In this document: one piece after another, positions 1 through 10,819 of the stretch
Layout of the letters: every line of letters starts with the position of its first letter
Numbering within the stretch: position 1 is the stretch's first letter
Assembly (NCBI GenBank): GCA_950022655.1
Contig: OX465588.1
Span: 20,260,527-20,324,526 of the forward strand
Source of the DNA: Alentia gelatinosa
Taxonomy: Eukaryota; Annelida; Polychaeta; Phyllodocida; Polynoidae
Reading direction: 5' to 3'
Length of the DNA stretch: 64,000 nucleotides
Notes under the pieces: generated by a model
Told to the model about the DNA's origin: nothing
The model's database searches: none
The model's input: only the letters and a program-made list of their open reading frames with translations
Program-made: the position numbers and the translations under genes

Positions 1-740
1 GCCTATAAATAATTTTTGTAGGTGAGCAACAGCAACTCTATCATTGTAACCCAGTTTCACATTACACTGAGGAATGTTATGATTATTACTGAAGGCTTGA
101 TTTCATTATTAGTCTAAATATAGTCTACATCATGGCACAGTGAAATATCCACCATGACAAGTGTCTTTAAAACCCTTGAGCACTTGAACTAATAAGGTTA
201 TTACGATAGACTGATACCGACATGATACAAATTACAAAGTCGATATCAAACTATCATATTAACATTAATTCAGGAAAAATAAGATCTCACCCACTAATTT
301 TATAATATGATTGCCTTCACTCAATCACTGTGATTCACACTGTGTGAAGTAGGCCTAATTTAGTAATTAGTCGACTACGGTAGATATTTATCATTGTGAA
401 AGAAATGGGAAATGTTCGGCTGGGGGAGTTGGAATTACTATACTATTAATGAAAGGAAGTACCTACTACACTAAACTAGAGCAACAATGGCCCCAAGAAT
501 AAGGTCAACTTGCACATTGTGATCATACACAGCTGTCACGTTGTCAACCCGCTCACAGTGTAGTCACTGACACCGTGGTTGTTCCTCACCCAGCTGTCAA
601 CCGCACAACAATCCAACTTACTTATATCGCGGTGACCTGCGTGTTCGATATTTTCAACGGAAAGTCAACTATAGGTTGTTAAGTGAATGATTTTGTGTTC
701 TATGGGAATCTGAAGGGAAGGTTAACCAAAATATTAATGT
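1..740. other. no gene seen; AT-rich flank
   Basis: AT-rich sequence with no convincing coding potential. A short motif CAGCTGTCA occurs twice (near 531 and 591), which I do not interpret. CpG density rises after about 600. Confidence 0.55.
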
Positions 741-1660
741 GTTGTCCGCGGAAGCGAGCGAGTAAGGCACCTTCCCTGGCTTCAGTTTTATCATGGCTGA
801 CGCTGCCAGGCCCTCCCTGTTCTCAGACAGCTGCGGCAGCTCGCCGCCGCCACCCACTAGCGGGCGGCCTGCAGTGGACACTAACCGCATCCTCTCCGCC
901 CAAACACTGCCTGACAGACCCTACAATGTGTGGACAACATGCCGGTTCCAACTCGAACACATACCTTGTCAGAAAACAGACTGACGACAGCGCATCGTGA
1001 TTGTTTTTGTGGCGAGTAGGTCGCGATGTAGCACAGTGCTTCCTCTGTGTATGTTTCCACCAGCCGCCGAAGACCGCTTTTCCTCAAACGAAATAGCAAA
1101 AATATAGGCAATCCTCGGTTGTATCTCCGTATCTGTGATGCAAATCGTCCCGAATCCAGTTCGACTAGTATCCAAGGTTGACGCCTGTTCTGTTAGGGGC
1201 ACTGACACTTCGGAAGTATCTCCATTTTTTTGTTAAATCCAGTGTTAAAAACGAGGCCAAGGCTCGATGTGTGGTGTTGCCTGTGGTGCAAGCTAGCCGC
1301 GCGTTCTGCTGTAGTGTGTAGTCACTGGGGCCAGTGACTCATGGTGCAGTGCTAAAAATAGCCGGCATAATCTAAAAATAACCGTCGGAAGGACCTCTGG
1401 TGACTGGAACAATCGTTACGGCCTCGTCATGCGAAGCAGCGGGACAAAGAAGAGACAGATAGGGGTTGTGTTTACAACCCGTTCAATGAACTGTTCCTCT
1501 CACAACCAGCCAGTCACAGTACCTATCTGCATGCGAACGGCAGTGGGCCAGAGAAAGTCGCTGGATGCTTATCGAGTCAGCAGAAATCTAACGACGCACG
1601 GTCATTATAGTTGGGGGAAACGTTCCCAGGAAGCAATGTCGGAGCTACGAGAGCGGAGCC
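740..1660. promoter_or_regulatory. CpG-rich segment, possible promoter region
   Basis: CpG dinucleotides are clearly denser here than in the AT-rich sequence on both sides. On the plus strand an ATG at 793 opens a GC-rich reading frame. On the minus strand a strong 5' splice site (CAAG|GTATGTG) sits at 965/964, downstream of a short open frame that stops just before it, as a non-coding first exon would. Together these could mark a bidirectional promoter with divergent first exons. No TATA box or initiator was identified with confidence. The call rests on base composition and splice-like sites only. Confidence 0.35.
793..984 (+). CDS. candidate small ORF or first coding exon, unknown product
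   Basis: A 63-residue frame starts with ATG in a fair Kozak setting (ATCATGG) inside the CpG-rich segment. The peptide begins MADAARPSLFSDSC and has a run of four prolines near residue 18. Codons are GC-rich, unlike the surroundings. I do not recognise the protein and see no membrane segment or catalytic motif. No strong plus-strand splice donor is visible inside it, so it is either a tiny complete ORF or a chance frame produced by the high GC content. The minus-strand donor at 965/964 overlaps its end, so at most one of the two readings is likely to be an exon. Confidence 0.22.
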   Translation: MADAARPSLFSDSCGSSPPPPTSGRPAVDTNRILSAQTLPDRPYNVWTTCRFQLEHIPCQKTD

Positions 1661-1669
1661 TTGTGAAGG

Positions 1670-3700
1670 CAAAGTGAAATTAAGCTCGATCTCGAGAGAG
1701 ACGGTAGGCAGGTGCTGCTGATGCACATGTGGAGATAAAGGTGTACGACTTCAGATGGGGATAGCCTATATTTTTCGTCCACAAGTATAGATACTTATAA
1801 TTCCTGTCATTTGGAGGGGTGGTGGAGCAGGTTCAATGAAATTCATAAAAACTTGATTTTTCTCTACTCCACCCATGTCCTGAAAATGTCCATCAAACAT
1901 TTAAGAAGACCATAATAACTTTTATGTGGCCTACTTGATAGGGAGGCCTACAGAAAAATGATATATGGCTGTAACTAAAGCCTAACTCTGGGCTACGAAT
2001 GCATGGACAGCGAATTTATAAAGTTGATTGAGAGTGAGATCTCGAAGTTGCAGGGCGATCGTTTGAATGTAGAAAGACAATAGATAAATTTTTTTTATTA
2101 TTATGAACATGAAAAGGAAATAAACTACCGAACCGGTGCTTTCCAACATTTCCACTTTCATTAACGCCTGGCAGGCACATGGATCCCCTATATCCCGGTG
2201 AGCAGGGGTACATTAGCTGGAGAGGTAGGCAGGGGGAAAAGAAACTGAAGCCGGCCTAGAGGGACAAGGGCGTGGGATGCTATAGGAACCCCCCAATTTC
2301 AGAAACCCTTCTTTGTAAAAGAAAAAATAATGATGATGAATAAATAAAATTACAAAAAAATCAAGGTAGACCAGAATCGCAATTAAGAGCAGTGTGATCA
2401 TCCTATTTTAAAATACCCGTCAGTGAAAAGAAACCTGACTTGGTAAAGGAATATTGATCATCTTGATGTAGGCCCCTATTTCTTTTTTCTGTAACTAGTA
2501 CTTCCCTTTGTCAGAAACCGGTGATCCTACCAGAAAATGTTTTTGTGTTGAGATGGATGCGAAACACAACTTTCTGAGGCCTACTGTAGACCCCTTAGTG
2601 AATTACAAAGGTGATACTCTTGGCTATATGAAAAGGTAGATTGAAATGAGTTTTTCCCTGAAGGACAGTTTTATATTCTCCAAGAAAGAGGTATCATAGC
2701 TAATATATCAACAGAAAATTAGGCCCTATGTATAATGTTAACTCTTTTCAATATGAATTGAATTTCCTAACCGTGTATCTGCGCACTTAAATACCAGTTT
2801 TTCATGGTAAAGGAAACTGGAATTTTGCAGCTTTATCGGCTGGGTCACGGAAAAGAGAGCATAGAAACTTTTTGCCTCTACAATCGCAACTGCACAGAAA
2901 TACCAGAATGTATCCAGTTACCGAAAGGGACCTTCCCGCCACCTAATTGAATTGTTAGATGTTATAGTTATCGTTAGTTCCGTGATACAATCTGTAGTCT
3001 GCATTGGTTTGGTACGATAAATACTAAAGAATACTGCTATAAGGTCACTTATGAACATGATATCTGGTAATAAAATGAACATTATAGGGGCTCTACAAAA
3101 TACTCTAGGAAAGAAAAGGCAAATCAGAATTATACTAGAGAACGATGTTCATCATTCCGCTGGTTGAAAATGGCCTTTTTTTGATAAGGGGTGACTTAAA
3201 ACAAATTGACCACAATTTCATCCTTTTTCTTCAAAACCAATTGTATGTCAATATATAGTGGGCACATTGGTATTTCTCATGGTACAAGCAAGAAAACTTA
3301 CAGCTATTGAAGTTTTATATTCTGGAGAAGTGTGAAATACCCCTGTTGATGTGATACAAATCTGGATAGTTATGACCAAATGAACTGTGTGTAAATATAC
3401 TTTCTCTTGTGAATAGTTCAATGCACATCATAAAGCTACCTGTGGGTATTTGATGTTTTTTTCATTTGATTAGATTTGTGTTTGTATGATTTTTTTTATA
3501 GCTCAAGACCTTTTTAAAACCAAGGTTCACATACTTCTGCATTTTGACTTGATTTCTAATCTAGTTAGACGATATTGCAAGAACACTTAACTACGTGACA
3601 AAACCAATATCAATTTCATGGAATATATATAGACAATAATTGATGTGTTTGTTTGTTTTGTTTTGTTTTGGGGGATTCTTTTTGGGAGGGGGTGGCTTAG
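1670..3700. other. no gene seen; AT-rich intergenic or intronic
   Basis: No frame with plausible coding character. The longest frames are short and hydrophobic and derive from T-rich runs. Poly-T and GTTTT runs occur near 2089-2100 and 3652-3668. Confidence 0.55.
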
Positions 3701-3708
3701 ACCACAAA

Positions 3709-3762
3709 AGGTTGACGTGTAGTAATACACCAGCTATAGTGAGTGTATTACGACGTCAACCT
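3709..3762. repeat. short foldback sequence
   Basis: Arms of about 20 bp (3709-3729 and 3744-3762) are nearly complementary around a 14-bp centre. The arm sequence GTATTAC...ACGTCAAC resembles the middle of the foldback family at 19169, 30031 and 40724, so this may be a decayed relative. Its outer ends are not recognisable. Confidence 0.5.
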
Positions 3763-3769
3763 CGAAAAG

Positions 3770-5610
3770 ATTACAGAGCGAACCGTCCCAAAATCAGCGA
3801 TTGTGGTATTTCTTACCCATGGTGATTAATAATCATATAGATTTATTCCTAGAAATTCGATAATGGGTTTGGAAAACCGTAAACCATTGGTGTTATTGAC
3901 GGTCACCAATAAACAATGGGTAGTGGTTTAATATTGCCCCATTTATTTTCAATGGGGACATAAAGGTGGCATTTGCAGTGTCAATACAGACTCGTCATTC
4001 CCGAGCGACACGTTGGCAAGATTTGCCTTGTCAAAAAAAGGAAGTGACCCGGCCACATAAGGCCATCCTCATAGGGTTAATCAAAGATCGAACCTGTACA
4101 ATGTATATTGCCGCGATATACAAGTGTGAAAATTGCTATTGAAATGCATGTATATATCAGTGAACTGCCATCCTTTTGTTGAACATTCAGGGAAAAGTAC
4201 ACACAGAAAGAATAAGAAATGTCATATATTATAATGCCTTTCTCAGCAAACACAAATTGTGTGCAGTGCGCTTAATGATAATACTAAACAGGTTAGAGCG
4301 AGTTTCTACCATTGTTCTCAATATGTGTGTATTTAGGTGTGAACAACAGGCTTAACTTGTCTATCCCAGTGGGTTGTCCTAATTACTCAAGCATGCTAAC
4401 AATAGCCTACCCAAATCACATTTTACCTGTCCAGTCATGAAATGTAAATATGGTCAACAAAATCAATAGATCTTCAGGGTAAACAGAAATACTTCTCAGA
4501 GAACAACGTTAAAGATCAATGACCTGTGATTGCTTTGCTTATATTTTGTAGTAATTACAACATGCTCATGGTAAGTGGATATGTTTATAAGGAACGGAAA
4601 GATATGGAAGAAAATCGGCTTTACAACATTCCAATGCTTCGGCCTTCCAAATATTTATTGGGCCTACCTGGTATGTGTACTTAAGTTTTGTATTGAACAT
4701 ACAGTCGCCTAGGTTTATACCATTCTTGGCAGAATTTAGCACCAGGCTGTGAGGCAACATAAGCAATTTCTTTTAAAAAGAAATCTTAGACTGATAATAA
4801 CTTATCGTATTTTGTATTAGTTTTGTGCAAAAAGTACTGGAGCGTACTCATTGAAGCCAACTGGTGTTACACCCTCAAAGTGACTTGTCCTGAGTAATGT
4901 GGAGATAGCTCATCAAGGTTTCTCATCAAGCGCAGATATCACTTCAATCATTCGGTGAGGTAGGAACATGTATGTGCCTTTCATTTCGCGACAAACAACC
5001 AGCTTCGTGTGAAGGAAACGTGAAGAGAGAGTTAATCGACTTAAGGTCTTGATCTACTAAAATATCTGAACCGCCCAACAAATACCGGTTCACAGGACAT
5101 CCGTCAGATGGCACGAGCGTACACGTGGAGAGGTTACACAAGAGTGAGCCAACTATAGCCTCCTGGTGGAGAATAAAGTAACTTGGAAAATGATACACGA
5201 TGAAGCGAACTTTCCCACGCAACTGGCCAGATGTGACAATTCATACAAGATAATTGTTGTGAGGCTCTGTCTATTGGGATTGCAAGATTGTATCAAATAT
5301 TTATAATACAGAAGCCACTGGAGTGGATGCGGAGGGGTGGTATTTGATACCATAGTGGCGGGAATCCAGGCACCATGACGCACATGCATACGCCCTTCCC
5401 CACAGCAGTTGACGCCAGATGGCACTGTAGTATTCTCCAGCGCCATGGCACAAAAAGGAGGAGGGAGTGGGAAGATTTCCTAAGATCAAAAGTGCTTGAC
5501 CTTTGCAATAGATTTATCGTGGGGAAGCTTTAACATGGCCCAGGCATCCGCCAGATTGACGGATATGAAAATGGACGCTCAAAGCGCGCGGGAGGGTGGG
5601 GGGAGTGGGT
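3770..5610. other. no gene seen
   Basis: AT-rich sequence without supported genes. Minus-strand frames of 60-97 residues between 4566 and 5508 have no recognisable domain and overlap one another in different frames, which argues against coding. Confidence 0.5.
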
Positions 5611-5623
5611 AACCGCTCCCTGT

Positions 5624-5624
5624 C

Positions 5625-5655
<31 letters not shown>
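5624..5655. repeat. poly-C tract followed by (CA)n microsatellite
   Basis: A run of about 17 C (5624-5640) continues directly into seven or so CA repeats to 5655. The same compound C-run plus CA arrangement recurs at 58969-58992. Confidence 0.9.
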
Positions 5656-5656
<1 letters not shown>

Positions 5657-5919
5657 GAAATAATCCCTGTCTCGTACACAGTTTGTTATACAAGGGCCAG
5701 ATCCACCTACGTTGATGTTAGTCCTACTTAGCCTACTTTGCCTAAAGTATCAGTTTAAACAGAGGCGGAGCCACTTAAGGGTTGTCCTCTTTACTACTAC
5801 TATTAGTAGTATATCTTTAAAATCTGCTATTAATCGGATTACCCAGGCATTTACCCGTAGGTGTTTCACACCTCGAATGTTTAGTACATGTATGTCCGTC
5901 AGTAGGGAATGGATATTAT

Positions 5920-6035
5920 CTTAGCCTGGTACAAACGTCCATAGGCATAGCATTACCAACTCGTTCTCAACGGGCTTGCGAGAACGGTAACTTGTTCTCA
6001 ACCGGTGATAAAGGGATAAATATATCCAGGCTAAG
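5920..6035. mobile_element. 116-bp foldback MITE, TTAGCCTGG end type
   Basis: The ends are CTTAGCCTGG at 5920 and its complement CCAGGCTAAG at 6026-6035. The interior carries two TTGTTCTCAAC/ACTCGTTCTCAAC-like copies. The same terminal motif bounds the element at 17364-17487, so the two belong to one small non-autonomous family. Superfamily is not assigned. Confidence 0.6.
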
Positions 6036-6059
6036 AAAAAATCAGAAACATATTCGTTC

Positions 6060-6169
6060 TTGGTCTTGACACTATCTCGTTTGGAGTGCTTAAGAATATT
6101 CACTCGGCTATCGCCTCGTTCATATTACTGCGCACTCCAAACTCGATGGCGAACGAGGACTCAGACCAA
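6060..6169. repeat. imperfect palindrome, probable foldback element
   Basis: Left arm TTGGTCTTGAC...CGTTTGGAGTGC and right arm GCACTCCAAACTCG...TCAGACCAA are complementary with gaps. It starts 25 bp after the neighbouring foldback MITE and may be nested with it. Confidence 0.55.
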
Positions 6170-6179
6170 ATACTCATTA

Positions 6180-6610
6180 ATTTCTTTCTTAGGACTAGCC
6201 TGATATTTGTTGTAGGCCTACATTCATAGTCAATACTGAACATATATGCGATTGCCTATGATGTTTTCCGAAACGATTATACGTATAATATAAGCAAAAC
6301 ATGTTTACTTATAAAGCAGAAAGACGGCGATCGTATGTACACTTATCCGCCACATGAGGACACGGTGGAACGTCTCCGGTGTATGCTGCGTCACGTGACT
6401 AAACCACATCCCATGGGAACTGTACAAGTTCACCAGACCTGCCTTCAGCATGAGCTGAGTATCTTACCTAAGCGATGTTAAAATGTTTATTTATATTTGT
6501 TTTGAGTTGCCGTTTTGTTGTTGTTGTTGAGGGGGGGGGGGGGGGGGGTAGACCTAGTACAGCTTCTCCCAAAACAGACAATGTTAAAACTTATGGTGAT
6601 TCGAATTTAA
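6180..6610. other. no gene seen; contains GTT and poly-G tracts
   Basis: A GTT trinucleotide run near 6518 is followed by about 18 G (6531-6549). No coding frame is supported. Confidence 0.6.
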
Positions 6611-7030
6611 AGGCATACCGGACAATTTGGTTTAAAAATTAAAGCCCATGTCATTTTGAATATGATGATCTCTAAGTGTTGTAGAATATATATCCAACTT
6701 AGAAATCGGGACACCTTGCTAGTTTTTGACCTAGAGATCAATAATATGAGAACACCATAATAGAATATATACAAATTCTAAAAAGTTGCTTTTTACATCG
6801 TAAAACCTATGTCACTTTCCTCAAACTTTCACAGAACATAGTAGGTGCATAGTACTACAGAATTAAGCTTTAAAATTCATAGGTTATTTGCCTATTTGAC
6901 CTGTTAAGATTGGATGAACTGACCTACACGTTAAATTTACTCATTTAGAACTAGAATTAGTGCCAAGGGGCCAGTTTTGACAATATCTAGAATTACCAGG
7001 TGGCGCCACCGTGAATTGTAGGATATGCCT
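6611..7030. mobile_element. 420-bp MITE with TTAA target duplications
   Basis: The ends AGGCATACCGGACAATT (6611) and, complemented, AGGCATATCCTACAATT (ending 7030) match at 14 of 17 positions. TTAA lies immediately outside on both sides (6607-6610 and 7031-7034). TTAA duplication is typical of piggyBac-type elements, so a piggyBac-like MITE is the best guess. There is no transposase inside. A sequence beginning TTAAGGCATACGGGACG at 34719 may be a relative. Confidence 0.6.
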
Positions 7031-7833
7031 TTAACATGATACGATCATATATTTCATTCTACTGTCGGAGTGTTTGCCGTTGGAAGGGGATGGGTGTCTG
7101 TAAGTTTGAGGGGGAGGGGGGGGGGGGGTGGTCATTACTTGCAATTTTACTAAATTGAAATAAACAATCAAATCAATAAAAAAGGGTAGACAACGGCTGG
7201 TTCCTGAATTGTTTTCAGATATTTGTTGAGAAAGCAATAGTTTACCCTTTCCCGGATGCACATATAAACTGTCGCAAATAAACCGGGACGTGATCTAAGG
7301 AGTTTACTATTATGTTAATACCAGTACTAAATAACGTGCACTAGGTATTATACAATTTTCAGCACAAGCCTATATCGTTGTAAGAAAACGGGTTACAAAC
7401 ACATATTTCAGCAATCTGCGCATGGTTTCGTTGACTCAATAAACTCTCTTTACATATTCTTTATGTATACATTTTTGAAACAGTAACAGACTGTGAACGT
7501 TATATAATGGTGTTTTGTTCGTCAAATGAAAACTTTAGCTTGTAAATTCAGGTACATGTATCATGAGTGTAGATTCATATTCCTAATATTTGATTTTAGA
7601 TCTTGACAAACTTGTAGCACAGAGACATGGATAACGTGAGTAACTATATGTACAAGGTACATGTATATATCTAAAATCTTTCTAGAGACAATTTCAGGAA
7701 TCTCAGTTTCAAGGGCCTTCATAAAATTATGACATTTTCAAGTTTTCCATGAGACGTGGAAAAGAAGGGAGATAAATACTTGTATGCCCGTCATAGACAA
7801 TGACATATTTGACAAAGCCAATCACGTCTTTAG
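7031..7833. other. no gene seen; poly-G/GGGGAGG tract near 7110
   Basis: A G-rich tract lies at about 7107-7130. The remainder is AT-rich with no supported gene. Confidence 0.55.
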
Positions 7834-7901
7834 TCATGCGGAGGTGTTTGTTTTCTCGTGTTTAAAAAAAAATTTTTTTTTTAGAAATCTAAAACCCTCA
7901 C

Positions 7902-8301
7902 CTGCAAGTTCCTTACTCTTCCGCCGCTTCCGCTGGCACTGCTTGTCGCTTCGCCTTCTCGTTCTGACGTCACTTCCTTTTGCGTCGTCCATGCACCTGG
8001 GAGACCCCTGGTGGTCAATATGTTCATCCGGGGACTCGTCCCGTTGTTTCCGTTTGGGGACTGGATGGTAGGACAACAAGGAAGGCCTCCCGACGTGGTT
8101 CCCGTCCGGGGAGGGCGACTTGGGCGTCAGGAAAGGTGACGGGGTATGGGCGCCTTGCGGGTGGACCGGCATGGCGAGCGGGGTAAGCGGGCGGCGGGCG
8201 GCGGCGGGCGGAAGGCCCTTTGTGCGGGAGGCGGGTTCCATCCAGGACCGAGCCTGTGCTTGGAGACTGTAGGAGGTCACCGAGATCCAGTGGGCTGTCA
8301 C
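7902..8301 (-). CDS. candidate host coding exon, proline- and basic-rich, unknown protein
   Basis: On the minus strand a 133-codon open frame runs from a possible acceptor (CTGACCTGCAG|GTGACA, exon start 8301) to a strong donor (TTGCAG|GTGAGGG, exon end 7902). Composition is GC-rich against AT-rich flanks. The peptide has a Ser/Pro-rich part (TPSPFLTPKSPSPDG) followed by basic clusters (VPKRKQRDESPDE, RTRRRSD, QRKRRKSKE) that look like nuclear localisation signals, so a nuclear regulatory protein is possible. I do not recognise the family and see no zinc finger or DNA-binding fold. The pyrimidine tract at the acceptor is weak, so the 5' border is uncertain. The ORF continues into the putative intron and ends in poly-Lys/Phe from a T run, as expected for read-through past a donor. 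Confidence 0.45.
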
Positions 8302-9929
8302 CTGCAGGTCAGCCCAGGTCGGGGCTATTTCTAACTGTAACGCGCGTTTTCTTTGCAGTGGTGAACAAAAGAAATAAATGTATCCAAGGAAGATTTATGA
8401 TAGGAAGTTAGAGTGATAACGAGATAATTCTCCGCCTACATAGGCATTATAGCACCCATTAGTGATACCCTCTCTAAAAAGCAATGCAGAGTCTTATGGG
8501 TACAGCACCTTTCTAAGACTGCGCCCAAAGTAGACAAGTAAACTCCGTATAATATTCATCTCCGCAACAGATATGTCCGTTATTATTCTCATGGTTTCCT
8601 AGTCTCTAGCAGTTGATCTTTACAGATTAGACATGGTAAGCTATTCAACTATTGCATCTTTGTAGACGTGCGCACCACTATGTCCTGGAAGTACCTATTT
8701 GGTATTTTGAGCATGGATATTAATCCAAGGAACGTTTTTTACACTGTATTCTCTCAGTATTTATGCGTAGTCATATTTTGTGAGATTGGTAATAGATCGT
8801 ATACACCTCGTTTTTTTTGTTTGTATTTTTACATAAGACTACATTCTCTGAATCCAATGTAAACCTATTCTCTTATGCCGATAATCCATGAAATCAAATA
8901 TCAAAGAAATCTGAAATTTGTCAAAATCTCCAGTGCTGGACGCAATTTGGATGTTAGATACATTTCGGGTAACACTATGTCCGTATTCTATGAAAACGTG
9001 ATCGCAATTTTCTTGTGAATAATTTCATCTATGAATTTGATCTCAGTTCTATTATAAGAACCGTTTATGGAAATACATCTCTTCTCGGTTCTATTATGGG
9101 AAATTCTATTTTCGTCTTCAGAGAATCTCACCGTCATTCAATTTCAAATATCCTGGTAAATATTTTACCTCGGGTGCAGCATAATCCATGAGGCAAATAT
9201 AACATCAGTATATGTATATATATATATATACATACAAACATGTGTTTTCAGCAGGCGAACGAAGAAAGAAACAAGGATAGGTCCTGTATCTTTTTTTCTG
9301 TATATCTCCTGGATGCTTTACTGTAAGTATGGCACAGCACGCTACCCTTGTTCAGTCCAGATGAATTTCTCCTGGTGTGGATAAGTGTTATCTGAATGAT
9401 TCCGTAGTTATTAGCCGGTTTGACGGTGTCGGGATTGTCGTCCGGAACTCGTGAGCCGTGCCCCGCGCACTGTGGTGTAAATACGGCCTGTCCACGTGCC
9501 GCCAACGACGCGCTAATCCCTCCCGTGGCAGCGACACATTGTGTCGGGGATGTGACAACTACTCAACTTAACTTAGGCCCCTCGCCGTGGCCATCTATTT
9601 CTGATCTGGACCTATATTTAGCCGGCCTCTGTTGGATACGGCGACCGTGTCAGTGGCGGGTGAACCCGGCAGCTTTCCATCCGTGAACAAAGACAGTCGG
9701 GGTGGATATTTATATACATATATTCGCCTTGTGACCTTCGTCAGGTTTGTGTCCATTAAAAAAGAAAATACAAACAGAAGGAGGACATATGCAGGATATC
9801 GGGGTGTGTGTACATGTCCTGGCCCGGACATGTATACTTCGCACACCTTCCTCCGCACTGACTATGTAGGTTGTGTATGTGTCTGTAAATGAGGTTTCCC
9901 ACTTGTAATCTCTAGGCTTATAATAAATG
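8302..9929. other. no gene seen; AT microsatellite at about 9211-9235
   Basis: A (TA)n tract lies near 9211-9235. GC-richer sequence at 9410-9690 gives overlapping frames on both strands with no recognisable domain or clear splice borders. The DIRS-like element starts at 9930. Confidence 0.5.
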
Positions 9930-10022
9930 ATAGTTAATTACCCGAGGTACTTACCTAGTACTGAAGGGGAATTGATGTTCCTACGAGCCTAGGGCTATGA
10001 TGTAGCCCCAGGATAACAGGGA
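9930..10022. repeat. DIRS terminal extension at the element 3' end
   Basis: The outermost 93 bp of the element at its 3' end in coding sense. It is perfectly complementary to 10177-10269, the larger half of the internal complementary region, leaving a 154-bp loop between the two arms. The host side reads AATAAATG. Confidence 0.93.
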
Positions 10023-10046
10023 AGATGAACTATGTGATTAGTCAGT
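10017..10046. repeat. DIRS inverted terminal repeat, low-coordinate copy
   Basis: A 30-bp sequence starting CAGGGAAGATGAACTATG and perfectly inverted at 15566-15595. Similarity weakens immediately outside it (GGATAA against GAATA). In DIRS elements these repeats help convert the linear copy to a circle. Confidence 0.92.
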
Positions 10047-10176
10047 GCTTTAGAGCAAGAATACCGCTTTAGATAAAACTGATTTTTATGGGAATGCGAC
10101 AGGAACTAATTCTTATTTTGGATTGTGTAAATAAGCGAAACAGTCGTTATGTGGTGTAATGGGGATGGAAGGTGGG

Positions 10177-10318
10177 TCCCTGTTATCCTGGGGCTACATC
10201 ATAGCCCTAGGCTCGTAGGAACATCAATTCCCCTTCAGTACTAGGTAAGTACCTCGGGTAATTAACTATTCCTACTCACTACGGACTATTTTCTGTCGCC
10301 CCAGAATACAGGGAAGAT
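10177..10318. repeat. DIRS internal complementary region (ICR)
   Basis: Bases 10177-10269 are the reverse complement of 9930-10022. Bases 10269-10318 are the reverse complement of 15586-15635. The two halves meet at the sequence GAGTAGGAATAGTTAATTA (minus-strand sense), which is the two outer ends fused. In the accepted DIRS model the ICR templates the joining of the ends into a circle, and the YR then acts at that junction. Confidence 0.94.
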
Positions 10319-10319
10319 T

Positions 10320-10819
10320 TTTAAAGTTGAAAATTAGTTTTATCCATCACATTCCCAATTGGAAAGAAGTAATTTAACCAAGTGTAAAACATTTCTTGAA
10401 AATAACTTTTTTATTTTTCAAATATGTTAAACAATTACATGTATGTTTTGACCAAATATGGTTAGCTTGCGGCCATCAGAGACTGCTGTAAGTAGCCTAT
10501 TCTTTACTTGGAAAATGTCTTTCCATGTGTAATGGCCACTGATATATATGGTTAAATACTTCTTAAATTATGTCTATATAGTAAAGTATCTTAATTGTAA
10601 AATCATTTTAATTTGTTACAAGTAAGAATCACAGTAATGCATTAGGCACCATGTAGTGTTAGGCATGATCATATACCAACACGTTGTCCATGTATCACAA
10701 AATTGGTCCAATGGGACCCTATAATAACTATGAATTGTTTCATCATACTATAATGATAAACATACAATATATAAGCATACAGACATTTTGAGGTAGCACC
10801 AGTGTAATACAAAATAGAG
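10320..10819. other. DIRS 3' non-coding region between YR stop and ICR
   Basis: 500 bp of AT-rich sequence between the recombinase stop codon and the ICR. No ORF or strong motif is seen; a polyadenylation signal is not obvious. Confidence 0.6.

Noticed and set aside
9410..9900. Overlapping frames of 85-88 residues on both strands beside the DIRS-like element
   Set aside because: No domain, no clear splice sites, and mutually exclusive frames.
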